Of a stretch of 64,000 nt of DNA, positions 18,553 to 27,687 are shown one piece after another. The stretch is taken from contig DATLRC010000021.1 of the NCBI GenBank assembly GCA_035534895.1, positions 1-64,000 of the forward strand, in the 5' to 3' direction. The translations under genes were made by a program, and so were the position numbers. Position 1 is the first letter of the stretch. The number at the start of each line of letters is the position of its first letter. The notes under the pieces are model-generated. The model had not been told where the DNA came from and ran no database searches. It worked only from the letters and a program-made list of their open reading frames with translations. The stretch is from DATLRC01 sp035534895. GTDB taxonomy: Bacteria; Patescibacteriota; Saccharimonadia; Saccharimonadales; UBA4665.

Positions 18553-19472
18553 CACCAGATAAGTTTACTAATCAACATTTTTTTCTAGATGTTAGCCACG
18601 GTCACAAGCTCTACGTTTACGATTGGGGAAAATCTGATGCCAAGTTACCGATTATCTTTTTGCACGGCGGACCCGGAAGCGGCAATAACGACAGCCATAA
18701 GCAACGTTTTGATCCATCGAGACAACGGGTCATCTTTTTTGACCAACGCGGGGCAGGTAAAAGCCTGCCTAAAGGCAGCCTAAGGGCAAATACCACCACC
18801 GAAGCAATCGAAGATATTGAGCAAATAGCCAACCATTTGAAACTTAAGCGGTTTATACTTAGTGGCGGTTCCTGGGGATCATGCCTGGCTCTAGCCTATG
18901 CTCTTAAATACCCCGGCCGAATTCAGGCAATGGTCCTAAGTGGAATCTTTTGTGCATCCCGGGCCGAGATCGGCTATATAGACAACGGCCATTTCCAAAA
19001 CTTCTTCCCGGATGTTTGGCAGCAATATTTAGACCGCACACCCCAAAAGCATTTAAAAAATCCAAGCCAATATCATTACAGACAAGCTTTGGGCAAAAAC
19101 AGCCAAGCTGCTAAAAAATCAGCTTACGCCTACTCTGAACTTGAGAATGCCTTAGTGGCGCTTGATGACCGCCCAAGAACCCAGAACTTTGATGAATTTG
19201 ATCCCAGCTCAACAATTATCGAACTTTACTACCTAAAGCATGGTTGCTTTTTAAAAGAAGGCTACATTTTAGATAATGCCCCAAAACTTACTATGCCGAT
19301 CTGGTTGGTCCAAGGACGTTACGACATGGTCTGTCCACCACAAACTGCCTTTCGTCTAAATAAAGGCTTAGCCAACGGCCAACTGATTTGGACTACAGCT
19401 GGGCATGGTAACGATCGACCAACTTACGACGTCGTTCGAACACTTCTACTACAAATTAGCGCTCAGCCCTAA
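18549..19472 (+). CDS. pip: prolyl aminopeptidase (alpha/beta hydrolase)
   Basis: Removes N-terminal proline from peptides. HGGPGSG forms the oxyanion hole, FDQRGAGKS follows, the nucleophile Ser is in GGSWGS near residue 110, and the late acidic residue and His lie in QGRYDMVCPP and TAGHGND. Length 307 matches the S33 family. For a peptide-scavenging symbiont this would help use host-derived peptides. Confidence 0.9.
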   Translation: MTPDKFTNQHFFLDVSHGHKLYVYDWGKSDAKLPIIFLHGGPGSGNNDSHKQRFDPSRQRVIFFDQRGAGKSLPKGSLRANTTTEAIEDIEQIANHLKLKRFILSGGSWGSCLALAYALKYPGRIQAMVLSGIFCASRAEIGYIDNGHFQNFFPDVWQQYLDRTPQKHLKNPSQYHYRQALGKNSQAAKKSAYAYSELENALVALDDRPRTQNFDEFDPSSTIIELYYLKHGCFLKEGYILDNAPKLTMPIWLVQGRYDMVCPPQTAFRLNKGLANGQLIWTTAGHGNDRPTYDVVRTLLLQISAQP

Positions 19473-19509
19473 TGTCAGCCTGAGTACAAACAAGAAGGAG
19501 ATTAAGTTG

Positions 19510-19569
19510 ATGAACTTTCCTCAAAAAAATAACCTTTCTAACCAACCCCGCCAACGAACAAAATTATGA
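19510..19569 (+). CDS. possible 19-residue ORF with strong ribosome site
   Basis: ATG at 19510 follows AAGGAG at 19495-19500 with 9-nt spacing, one of the best ribosome sites in the window. The frame gives MNFPQKNNLSNQPRQRTKL and stops 24 nt before the next gene. It may be a leader that helps translation of the next gene or a short functional peptide. There is no homology that I recognise. Confidence 0.35.
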   Translation: MNFPQKNNLSNQPRQRTKL

Positions 19570-19592
19570 CAAGATTGATAACTCAATAATTT

Positions 19593-20387
19593 ATGGATCG
19601 ACCCTATTGGCAACAGCAAACTACGACTAAGCCACTCTTTCCAGATCTGCTATGGAGCCAACCTCAAAACCGGCTTCAGGCTGGCAAGTTATTAATAATA
19701 GGTGGCAGCAGCTATAGCTTCGCCGCTCCAGCCGCGGCTTGGAGCGAAGCACTCCGAATGGGCATTGGCAGGGCAAGGGTGCTCTTACCGGATTGCCTGG
19801 AAAAAACACTTGGTAAGACCATCGAAGATGCGCATTTTCTACCAAGCACGCCGAGTGGCAGCTTTAGCCAACTGGGCTTGGGCCAAATATTAGATAGCTG
19901 TGCTTGGGCTGACGGCATACTGCTAGTGGGTAATTTTGGCAAGAATAGCGAGACAGCGATAGTACTTGAGAAACTGATCACAAAATACTCCGGTCAATTA
20001 TCTGTCTGTGGTGATGCAGTCGATTATTTTCTGAATGATCCTCTAGCTATTCTAGAAAGAACTCTGACAACCCTGGTTTGTGACCAGGGACAGTTACAAA
20101 AACTAGCCGTTGCTGCCAAATTCGAGATTGCTTTTACCTCAACAATGAGCTTAATGCATCTTGTAGTCGCTTTGCACCAGTTTTCAGATCGTTACCTGAC
20201 CAATATTGTACTGGCTGACGGTGATCAGTTATTGGTAGCCGCAGCTGGTCAAGTTAGCTCAACCCCCAATCAATCGAAATCAAACAAGCCTCAGCTTGCT
20301 GCAGGCACAGCTGTCTGGTGGCTACAAAACCCAGGTCAAGCCTTCGCTGCTATCAGCAGTGCCTTAATCAGTCGCCAAACAATTTAG
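19593..20387 (+). CDS. NAD(P)HX dehydratase-like ribokinase-fold protein, degenerate
   Basis: The segment GKLLIIGGSSYSFAAPAAAW near residue 31 matches the start of the ADP/ATP-dependent NAD(P)H-hydrate dehydratase domain (YjeF C-terminal part), and ADGILLVGNFGKNSET resembles its middle. The GTGD catalytic motif expected near the end is not found, nor is the AFxxGxxH-type stretch. It may therefore be an inactive or repurposed member. Length 264. Confidence 0.55.
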   Translation: MDRPYWQQQTTTKPLFPDLLWSQPQNRLQAGKLLIIGGSSYSFAAPAAAWSEALRMGIGRARVLLPDCLEKTLGKTIEDAHFLPSTPSGSFSQLGLGQILDSCAWADGILLVGNFGKNSETAIVLEKLITKYSGQLSVCGDAVDYFLNDPLAILERTLTTLVCDQGQLQKLAVAAKFEIAFTSTMSLMHLVVALHQFSDRYLTNIVLADGDQLLVAAAGQVSSTPNQSKSNKPQLAAGTAVWWLQNPGQAFAAISSALISRQTI

Positions 20388-20390
20388 GGG

Positions 20391-20723
20391 TTACTGTCGG
20401 GCCATATCTTTTGGCTGAACATTTATTCCGAGATCTATCTCACCTGGTGAGCTTTGATGTTCAAAACTGGCTAGAACCAAAGCTAACCCAACGCCAGCTA
20501 ACTTTCCTGGATCAATACTAACACTGTAAATCGTAGGCCTCGCCTCTTCGTCTTCTGTCAGACTAATACCATGTTCCATCGACTGGCTCAAAGCATCCAG
20601 GCTTAGCTTTTCGCCTTTACCTGGCCATCTTTTTTTATTCTGCAGGTCACGGGCTTGCATGCCATGTGGCCTTAGCGGGTAGGGCAGCTGCCGGGCTGCA
20701 TCAGGTCGCTGTTTGTGTGCCAT
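20391..20723 (-). CDS. hypothetical protein
   Basis: A 110-residue basic then hydrophobic protein that I do not recognise. It fills the space between the convergent dehydratase-like gene and tRNA-Leu. A TAGGAT box lies 8 nt before the ATG, and AAGGAG lies farther up, which gives modest support that it is expressed. There are no clear membrane helices, although GKLAGVGLALVLASF is hydrophobic. Confidence 0.4.
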   Translation of the reverse strand: MAHKQRPDAARQLPYPLRPHGMQARDLQNKKRWPGKGEKLSLDALSQSMEHGISLTEDEEARPTIYSVSIDPGKLAGVGLALVLASFEHQSSPGEIDLGINVQPKDMARQ

Positions 20724-20771
20724 AATCTAATATCCTAGCACTCCTTGGTAAATATGCAACTGCCATAGCTT

Positions 20772-20856
20772 TGGTGGGCAAGGAGGGAATCGAACCCTCA
20801 ATCCTTTCGGAACACGATTTTGAGTCGTGCGCGTATACCAGTTCCGCCACTCGCCC
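20772..20856 (-). tRNA. tRNA-Leu(CAA)
   Basis: Class II tRNA on the minus strand. GGGCGAG pairs with CTTGCCC, the anticodon loop CTCAAAA gives CAA, a variable stem is present, the T loop is TTCGATT and CCA is encoded. Length 85. Confidence 0.95.
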
Positions 20857-20957
20857 GTGATTGCTGAAAGAAGCGAAGTTTGAAGTTAGTTTACAGAGGT
20901 GTATTGTACTATACTTAATAAGCGAGAGCTAGATGCCTCTCAATTATTTTTATTGCT

Positions 20958-22196
20958 ATGGACAACCAACCTGATTATCAAAACCAACCGCCAACCAATG
21001 GTCAAACCTTGCCGCCAAAGGGTAACGACCTCATAGTCGGCACTAACCCGGCGGTCGAACTTATCCGCCAGAAGGTGGCTGGCATTTATGCTAACGAACC
21101 AGATACAGAACAAGAGCTGGCTGAAGCACAAGCCGTCCAACCACGCAGCAAACATCAACAGTTTGTCTTGCAGCTGAGTAGCTCAGGCAAGGGTTTAGCA
21201 GAAATTCAGACCGCCTGGCATAACTATTACGTCAGCCTGCCCGATAAAGAGAAGCACGAGGTCTGGCAGGAATTTTACGACAGTAGTTCCTTGGCCGCTC
21301 AATATGCGCACATCATACCTTCTGCTGCAGAGCAGGCTAAACAACTAGTAGCTCATAAAAATGAGCCAAAACCATCTACTCGATCAACTTTAGCTGCCAA
21401 AGCCCGACGTAAATTAGCTGATTCCCGTAGCCCGCAAGATATAAAAAAGGCTATTCGCAACAAAATCAGTGCTGGTGGTAAACTTAAAGCCAAGCATCAC
21501 TTACAGTCATTGTTATTCGGCTTGGCCATTGGCTCCATAGTGATCTTCATTTTCTTATTCGGCTTCTTTAATGAAATTATTTTAGCGCCCTTTATCCAGC
21601 CGGGCCGCCAATCACCAAATACACCCCTGATTCTTGACCCAAACAGTGTCGCGCCTACCGGCAGCCCTGAAGTCATCATTCCAAAAATTAATGTCGAAAT
21701 TCCAACACTCTATTCGGTGACTTCAATTAACGAAAATGACATAGAAAACGGCTTACTCGACGGCGTGGTCCATTACCCGACGACAGTACTGCCTGGGCAA
21801 CTGGGTAATACGGCATTCTTCGGGCACTCCAGCAATAATATATTTAATAAAGGCAAGTATAAGTTTGCTTTCGTCCTACTACACACCCTTGTACCAGGAG
21901 ACACCTTTTACCTAACCAATAACAATAAAGTCTACGTATATAAGGTGATTAGCAAAACGATTGTCGATCCTAGTGACGTCAGTGTCCTTGGCCCCGTGCC
22001 CAACGAAATCGCTAGCGCTACCTTAATTACCTGTGACCCACCAGGCACCAGTTTGCACCGCCTGATAATCGTTGGCCAACAAATCAGCCCCGACCCTTCA
22101 GCTAACTCCGTAGGAACCGTCAACCCTAATTTAACCCCAACTATGCTGCCAGATAACGGGCCGACACTCTGGTCTAAATTTTGGCACTGGCTCTAA
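20958..22196 (+). CDS. sortase with long cytoplasmic N-terminal region
   Basis: Residues 1-175 are polar and charged, with a coiled-coil-like part, then one membrane helix (about 182-207), then a sortase domain from about 238. The catalytic residues are visible: H290 in FFGHSS, C359 in LITCDPPG and R368. Sortases join proteins with a C-terminal signal to the envelope. The cytoplasmic region of this length is not usual. No substrate with a full sorting signal is encoded in the window. Confidence 0.88.
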   Translation: MDNQPDYQNQPPTNGQTLPPKGNDLIVGTNPAVELIRQKVAGIYANEPDTEQELAEAQAVQPRSKHQQFVLQLSSSGKGLAEIQTAWHNYYVSLPDKEKHEVWQEFYDSSSLAAQYAHIIPSAAEQAKQLVAHKNEPKPSTRSTLAAKARRKLADSRSPQDIKKAIRNKISAGGKLKAKHHLQSLLFGLAIGSIVIFIFLFGFFNEIILAPFIQPGRQSPNTPLILDPNSVAPTGSPEVIIPKINVEIPTLYSVTSINENDIENGLLDGVVHYPTTVLPGQLGNTAFFGHSSNNIFNKGKYKFAFVLLHTLVPGDTFYLTNNNKVYVYKVISKTIVDPSDVSVLGPVPNEIASATLITCDPPGTSLHRLIIVGQQISPDPSANSVGTVNPNLTPTMLPDNGPTLWSKFWHWL

Positions 22197-22197
22197 A

Positions 22198-23676
22198 TTA
22201 AAGGTCAGCTGGAATTCTTAAAGCTGTCTGGTTAAGGCTAAACGATGGCTGACCAGTCTGCGGCGCCATGCTGTAAACATATTTATAGTCCGGGGAAAAG
22301 AAGGCTGAGTAAGCTGGGCTAGTGTCCTCTAATATCTGTTGGTTTGTATTATCGTAATCTAAAATAACTAGCTTGCCTTGGCTGACATAATTCAAGTGAT
22401 AGCCATCCATCCAGCCAACATTAGTCGCCGGGCTATCAATCGGCAAGCTTAGAGAAGCATAGTAGCTTTTAGAAGTCTCGATGTCGTAAATTGCCACCCG
22501 CGAGCCATTTTCAGTTAAGATAAAACGAGCATTTGGCGAAAATGAAAGATAGCTGTCAGCTGGCATTTGAAGTGTTCTAAGCGGTTGGGGTAATTGACTT
22601 GGTTGGGCGGTGAGTTGTCCTATAGGATCCTTATAGATATAGACTTTATTGGCTGTAGGCGATCCGGCAACGACATACAAAACACCGTTATATTGAGTCA
22701 GATTGACTAAATAATTGCTGGCTGCTGTCAATGAACGTAACAAATAATTATTGCTACCGACTGCCATTTTAATGTCCACCTTGCCGCTAATAACAGAATC
22801 ATTGCTAATGTAGATCAAGGTATTGTTGCCGTAAGACTTATAGGCCAAGACATGCTCCAAGTAAGCAACCGGTGCCGGCGATTGTAGACTGGCCGTCTCC
22901 AAACTCTGAGTAGCAGCGTTATAGAGATAATAACTATCGTACTTTTTATTGACTAACGAAACGGCTGTTGGCTCAAACCCAAACAGTTTATTTAGGTTTA
23001 CCGACTGATCGGGATTTTTAAGATCCAAAACGATGAATTCTGTTTTAGCATCATAGTGGTGCGCCAACAATAGGTGCTGATTATCGTCTGACCATTCGAT
23101 CACTTGCCAACTCTGTGAAGTAGACGCTTTGGTTAGTAATGTTGTCGGTATGTTGATCGGCGCCAGTTTAGGGTTAGTGCTTTTAAGATCGTATTCGTCA
23201 AAAGTAATCCCGTCCGATGAAGGGGCAACCAGCAACCAGCGCAAGTCAGGGCTCTGGGTCACAAAGCTAGCTGGTGTCGCATAAGCCTCTATTTTTTGAG
23301 TTACAAGACTAAGGGGTATTAAGAAAGGGTAGTCGAAATGTTGGACACTGCCGCCATCAAGAGTAACTGCTCTCTGCCATGGCCGATAGCCGTTCCGTCT
23401 GAGCTGAAGCTGGTAAACTCCCGCCGGCACAACAAGTCGGGCATCAGTCTTACTTTGACTCAATTGACCATTTAGATAGATCTGAGCAGGAGTAGGCGTA
23501 CTTGAAACAAATATCAGGCCGTTTTGGATAACAGTACCGTTCTTGCCAATTCCAAAACCATAGGCCAGATAAAGCAGTACAACTGTGGCCACCGAGATAG
23601 CAATTGCCATAAGTCCGTAGCCAACAAATAGAATAATCCGGTGTTGTAATTGTTTTTGGGGGTCAAGATAATCCAT
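22198..23676 (-). CDS. membrane-anchored PEGA-domain protein with propeller-like repeats
   Basis: One membrane helix at about residues 17-42, then a PEGA domain (VSSTPTPAQIYLNGQ through the GYRPW turn, residues 55-110). About 360 residues of beta-rich sequence with repeated short blades follow, like a WD40/TolB-type propeller. PEGA domains are found in S-layer-type surface proteins. It probably faces outside and may bind a partner. It converges on the sortase gene with a 1-nt gap. Confidence 0.7.
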   Translation of the reverse strand: MDYLDPQKQLQHRIILFVGYGLMAIAISVATVVLLYLAYGFGIGKNGTVIQNGLIFVSSTPTPAQIYLNGQLSQSKTDARLVVPAGVYQLQLRRNGYRPWQRAVTLDGGSVQHFDYPFLIPLSLVTQKIEAYATPASFVTQSPDLRWLLVAPSSDGITFDEYDLKSTNPKLAPINIPTTLLTKASTSQSWQVIEWSDDNQHLLLAHHYDAKTEFIVLDLKNPDQSVNLNKLFGFEPTAVSLVNKKYDSYYLYNAATQSLETASLQSPAPVAYLEHVLAYKSYGNNTLIYISNDSVISGKVDIKMAVGSNNYLLRSLTAASNYLVNLTQYNGVLYVVAGSPTANKVYIYKDPIGQLTAQPSQLPQPLRTLQMPADSYLSFSPNARFILTENGSRVAIYDIETSKSYYASLSLPIDSPATNVGWMDGYHLNYVSQGKLVILDYDNTNQQILEDTSPAYSAFFSPDYKYVYSMAPQTGQPSFSLNQTALRIPADL

Positions 23677-23815
23677 CACTGATTGTATTGTAACTGTTTT
23701 GGGTCAGTCTTTGGAACAGTTAATTTATCATAAAGCACTTGCGGAATGACCCCTCTAGAGTTTAAGATAAAGGTAACTAATGGTTTTAAGACAAAATTAA
23801 AGGATTAATAAATCC

Positions 23816-24895
23816 GTGGCAAAAACCAACACCATAGAAATTAACGGCCAGCGTTATGATGCTGTTAGTGGTCAAGCACTTGATGTCAGCCCTAAACCGA
23901 AACATCCTCAAAGCCGGCAACAATCTCATCTAAGCCCTGAGAACAACAAAATCCATTCAAAAGGCACCGTACCTCGGAAAAGCCGACTATCAATTAAGCC
24001 ACCTAAGCCAACTGGTCACCGTCCGCAGCCAACCAAAACTCTGATGCGCCATTCTCTGAGTAAGCCATCAGCCTTGACCAAGACAGGCCTTAAAATTCGG
24101 GTCAATTCCGCTGGTCTAGTTGAACAACCATCAATTTTAGCCAAATTTTCTGTCCAAGCTATCGATCCAAAACGTCTGGCCAGAGCCAAAAGGATCATTA
24201 AAAGTCGATTCATCAGCCGATTCGGTGATTTGAAAGTCGCTACCCCAAGCATGACAGCCCAAGGTTCACGAACAGCAAAAACAGCCAATCCATTGACGAC
24301 TGATCCTGTTTTGAATAACCCCCAGCAACCTCAAAAGGAGGACATTTTCCAAAAGGCCCTCGAGCGAGCCACCAGTCACGTTCAGCAACCGCCCGGAAAA
24401 AAGCACCTCTCTAATCATCACAAACGAAAAGCATCCAAGGGCCACCGTTTATTGAGTGTCAGCGGCAGTGCTTTAGCTATTTTATTGGTCACAGGTTTTA
24501 TAGTTCACCAAAGTAGCATCAGCTTTAATTTACATAACGCTTCGCTAGGCGCAGGCTTTAATGCCAGTTTACCTGGTCAAACGCCAGCCGGTTTTTCAAG
24601 CCCCAAACTAAGCTATCGACCAGGTTTAGTGACCGTCAGTTATGTCAGTAATAGTGATCAGCGCCAGTTCGTTATCGAAGAGCATCCTTCAGACTGGAAT
24701 AACCAAACACTTTTGAGCGACTTCGTGGTACCGCTAGTTGGCCAAGACTATCAAACCATGGAAGTAGCTGGAAGAAATGTCTATTTTTACGACCAAAGTA
24801 AGGCCACCTGGATCAGTCAAGGGATCTGGTATCAAGCTCAGACAAATGGTGTTCTAAGCACCAATCAGTTACTAGAGATCGCCGCATCAATCTAG
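23816..24895 (+). CDS. hypothetical protein with single membrane helix
   Basis: A 359-residue protein from a GTG start. Residues 1-205 are highly basic and Pro/Lys-rich, predicted disordered. One helix follows at about 215-235 (LLSVSGSALAILLVTGFIV), then an outer domain of about 120 residues containing the motif WNNQTLLSDFVVPLV. The family is not recognised by name. It lies directly upstream of gltX, with a 33-nt gap to the chosen gltX start. Confidence 0.55.
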   Translation: MAKTNTIEINGQRYDAVSGQALDVSPKPKHPQSRQQSHLSPENNKIHSKGTVPRKSRLSIKPPKPTGHRPQPTKTLMRHSLSKPSALTKTGLKIRVNSAGLVEQPSILAKFSVQAIDPKRLARAKRIIKSRFISRFGDLKVATPSMTAQGSRTAKTANPLTTDPVLNNPQQPQKEDIFQKALERATSHVQQPPGKKHLSNHHKRKASKGHRLLSVSGSALAILLVTGFIVHQSSISFNLHNASLGAGFNASLPGQTPAGFSSPKLSYRPGLVTVSYVSNSDQRQFVIEEHPSDWNNQTLLSDFVVPLVGQDYQTMEVAGRNVYFYDQSKATWISQGIWYQAQTNGVLSTNQLLEIAASI

Positions 24896-24928
24896 CAATT
24901 GACCCCTGGCTATGACATACTGATAGCC

Positions 24929-26374
24929 ATGTCGGTTGTTAGAACACGTTTTGCCCCAAGCCCGACCGGTTTTCTGCACCTCGGCGGCCTCCGGACAGCT
25001 TTATTCGGCTGGTTAGTAGCTCGCCAAGCAGGTGGACAATTTATCTTGCGCCTAGAAGATACTGATCTAAAACGTGAGGTACCTGAAGCAGCTGAACAAC
25101 TGATGAACAGCCTCAAAGCACTAGGATTAAACTATGACGAGGGTCCCGACATCGGCGGACCATTTGGACCCTATCGTCAAAGCGAACGACTTAGAAGTTA
25201 CCAAAAGTGGGCTCAAAAGCTGATAGATAGCGGGCGGGCTTATGCTGATCCTTACTCTGCAGAACAGCTGCAAACAATGCGTTTGCAGGCTCAAAAAGAC
25301 AAGCGACCTTTCTTATATCGAGACCATAGGCCCCAAAATCCACCACCATGGAGTCCTAAATTGGCCCTACGATTTAAGTCCGAGCCACAATCTTACACCT
25401 GGCAAGACGCAGTTATGGGTCAATTAAAAACTGGGCCAGAAGTGATTGACGATTTCATCCTAATTAAATCTGACGGCTATCCAACCTATAATTTCGCTCA
25501 CATAATTGATGATTTTGAGATGCAGATCAGCCATGTCATTCGGGGGCAGGAATTCCTAGCCAGTGTGCCGAATTATCTGAATCTCTACCAAGCACTAGCT
25601 ATTAAGAGACCAATCCTAGCTACTGTCCCTCATATCTTGAACCCCGAGGGCAACAAAAAACTTAGCAAGCGGGCAGGTGATGGCCAAGCTGCCAAGGATA
25701 TTTTTGACTACTTAAAAACCGGCTATCTGGAAGACGCATTGTTCAACTTTATTGCTTGTCTCGGTTGGAATGACGGCACTGAGCAAGAAATATTCACACG
25801 GGCTGAGCTAATTAAAAAATTTAGCCTCGACGACGTTCAAAAATCCGGCGCCCGATTTGACGAGTCAAGGTTACTTTGGATGAATGGGCACTATATACGT
25901 AATCTAACGGCAGACGAGCTCTACCAAAATACTGAAGACTATTGGCCCAAAGAAGCAAGCACAGCCAATGAAGCTTATAAAAAACAGGTTCTCAGTCTGG
26001 TTCAAGAGCGGATGAAATACTTTGCCGAATTACCAGAGTTGACCAAATTCTTTTTCACTGACTTAGCGCCAAATCCAGGTCTAATCAGCGGGCATAAACA
26101 ACTATCCAGATTGACCCCAGCCGAATTAAGGGGTTTGTTAGAGAAGGCAACAGCGGCTTTAGCAAAATCTGACTTTTCGCAGGAGAAGATCACCCAAACA
26201 TTAAATAAGCTGTTGACCGACACCGGCCAAAAGCCATCAGTCTTATTCAGCCTTATTCGAATTGCAACCACCCAAGCACCAGCTTCACCAGAACTCGCCG
26301 GATCACTAAGCGTTCTCGGTAAAGAAACTGCTTTACGACGGCTCAACCAACAGTTAACGTTGGTCTCAGATTAA
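24929..26374 (+). CDS. gltX: glutamyl-tRNA synthetase
   Basis: Charges tRNA-Glu. The class I signatures are present: PSPTGFLHLGG (HIGH equivalent) at residue 9, and NKKLSKRAGD (KMSKS equivalent) near 248. Length 481 is normal. The frame extends 30 nt upstream, but MSVVRTRFAPSPTG is the conserved start. The cognate tRNA-Glu is at 31.9 kb. In bacteria lacking GlnRS this enzyme often also charges tRNA-Gln, which cannot be settled here. Confidence 0.95.
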   Translation: MSVVRTRFAPSPTGFLHLGGLRTALFGWLVARQAGGQFILRLEDTDLKREVPEAAEQLMNSLKALGLNYDEGPDIGGPFGPYRQSERLRSYQKWAQKLIDSGRAYADPYSAEQLQTMRLQAQKDKRPFLYRDHRPQNPPPWSPKLALRFKSEPQSYTWQDAVMGQLKTGPEVIDDFILIKSDGYPTYNFAHIIDDFEMQISHVIRGQEFLASVPNYLNLYQALAIKRPILATVPHILNPEGNKKLSKRAGDGQAAKDIFDYLKTGYLEDALFNFIACLGWNDGTEQEIFTRAELIKKFSLDDVQKSGARFDESRLLWMNGHYIRNLTADELYQNTEDYWPKEASTANEAYKKQVLSLVQERMKYFAELPELTKFFFTDLAPNPGLISGHKQLSRLTPAELRGLLEKATAALAKSDFSQEKITQTLNKLLTDTGQKPSVLFSLIRIATTQAPASPELAGSLSVLGKETALRRLNQQLTLVSD

Positions 26375-26403
26375 AATACTACCATTAGTATCGCTTGGTA
26401 AGG

Positions 26404-27682
26404 TACAATAATGCTTATGATTGACGACTTTAGGCCGTTAGATGGGTCTACCGAGCCGGCAGCCAAGCTTGAGCAACTACTAAAACCCGTGGAAGATAAA
26501 AAGCCTGAAGCCGAACCCAAATTTAAGCCCCCAGAAACCGTGGCGGCCGATGATCAGGCAACCCCTGATGCACCAGAAAAGACTAGCCCAGCCCCGGTCA
26601 AAAAACATTGGTGGCAAAAGCTGCATATCCAATGGTGGCCTCCTGACAAGAAAGTCTGGCTCGGATTAGTAATTATCCTCCTCCTAGCCCTCGGCGGAAT
26701 CGACACTTATATCAATCTCCACAAAAGTGTCTTACTGGCCTCAAAAACACCCGTCAAACATTTACCGGTAATAGTCAAGCCCAAAAAGCCAACAACTGTT
26801 GCATCAACACTTAGCGGCCTACAGGTTGATCCAAGTACCAACAAGATACCGGTGACCGGTGTTATGATTGAAAACAGTATTTTCGCACGGCCACAGTCGG
26901 GCTTAAGCCAAGCCAGTGTCGTTTTTGAAGCAATCGCCGAGGGTGGTATAACCCGTTACCTGGCCCTATTTCAAGATACTGCCCCTAGCAACATCGGCCC
27001 CATCCGTAGTGCCCGGCCATATTATCTTGGGTGGGCTCTCGGCTTCGATGCCTCTCTAGCCCATGTCGGTGGCAGCCCAGAAGCTTTAGCTGATATTACG
27101 ACTTGGGGTGTAAAAAATCTCGATCAATTTTTTAATGGTTCCTACTATCATCGTATTACTCAGCGTGATGCTCCGCATAACGTCTATACCTCAATTGCTG
27201 AGCTAAACGCCCTGGAGCAAGCCAAAGGTTATAGCACTACTAATTTCAGCGGTTTCCCCCGCAAGGCTGACTCACCAAGCAAAGTACCGACAGCCAAAAC
27301 AATCGACTTCAATATCTCGGGCCCGGATTATGCCGTGCACTACGACTACAACCCGACTACCAATAGTTATGCCCGCAGCGTCGGTGGTAGCCCAGATATA
27401 GATGCCAACAACAATAATCAAATTTCTCCAAAAGTAGTAATCGCTCTGGTCATACCTTATTCTCTTGAGGCCGATGGCGAACATTCAGTCTACGGCTTGA
27501 TAGGCACCGGCCAAGCTTATGTTTTTGAAGACGGCAATGTAGTCGTTGGCAACTGGACTAAGTCGGCGGCCACTAGTCAAATTAGTTTTACAGACAGCAA
27601 CAATCAGCCCCTCAAGTTGAATGCTGGCCAAACGTGGCTGACAGCTGTGGGCGCTAGCAATAACGTTACTTATAAGCCTTAA
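26404..27682 (+). CDS. DUF3048 membrane-anchored protein (coding from 26417; -10 box included)
   Basis: A protein of about 421 residues with one helix at about 80-98 and two DUF3048 parts outside: VTGVMIENSIFARPQSGL, then GPIRSARPYYLGWAL and HVGGSPEA. YerB of Bacillus is the named relative. Function is not established. The TACAAT box at 26404-26409 is 7 nt before the ATG at 26417, so I prefer that start to the ATG at 26411. The gene leads into a kinase and receiver pair. Confidence 0.8.
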
Positions 27683-27687
27683 ATCAG

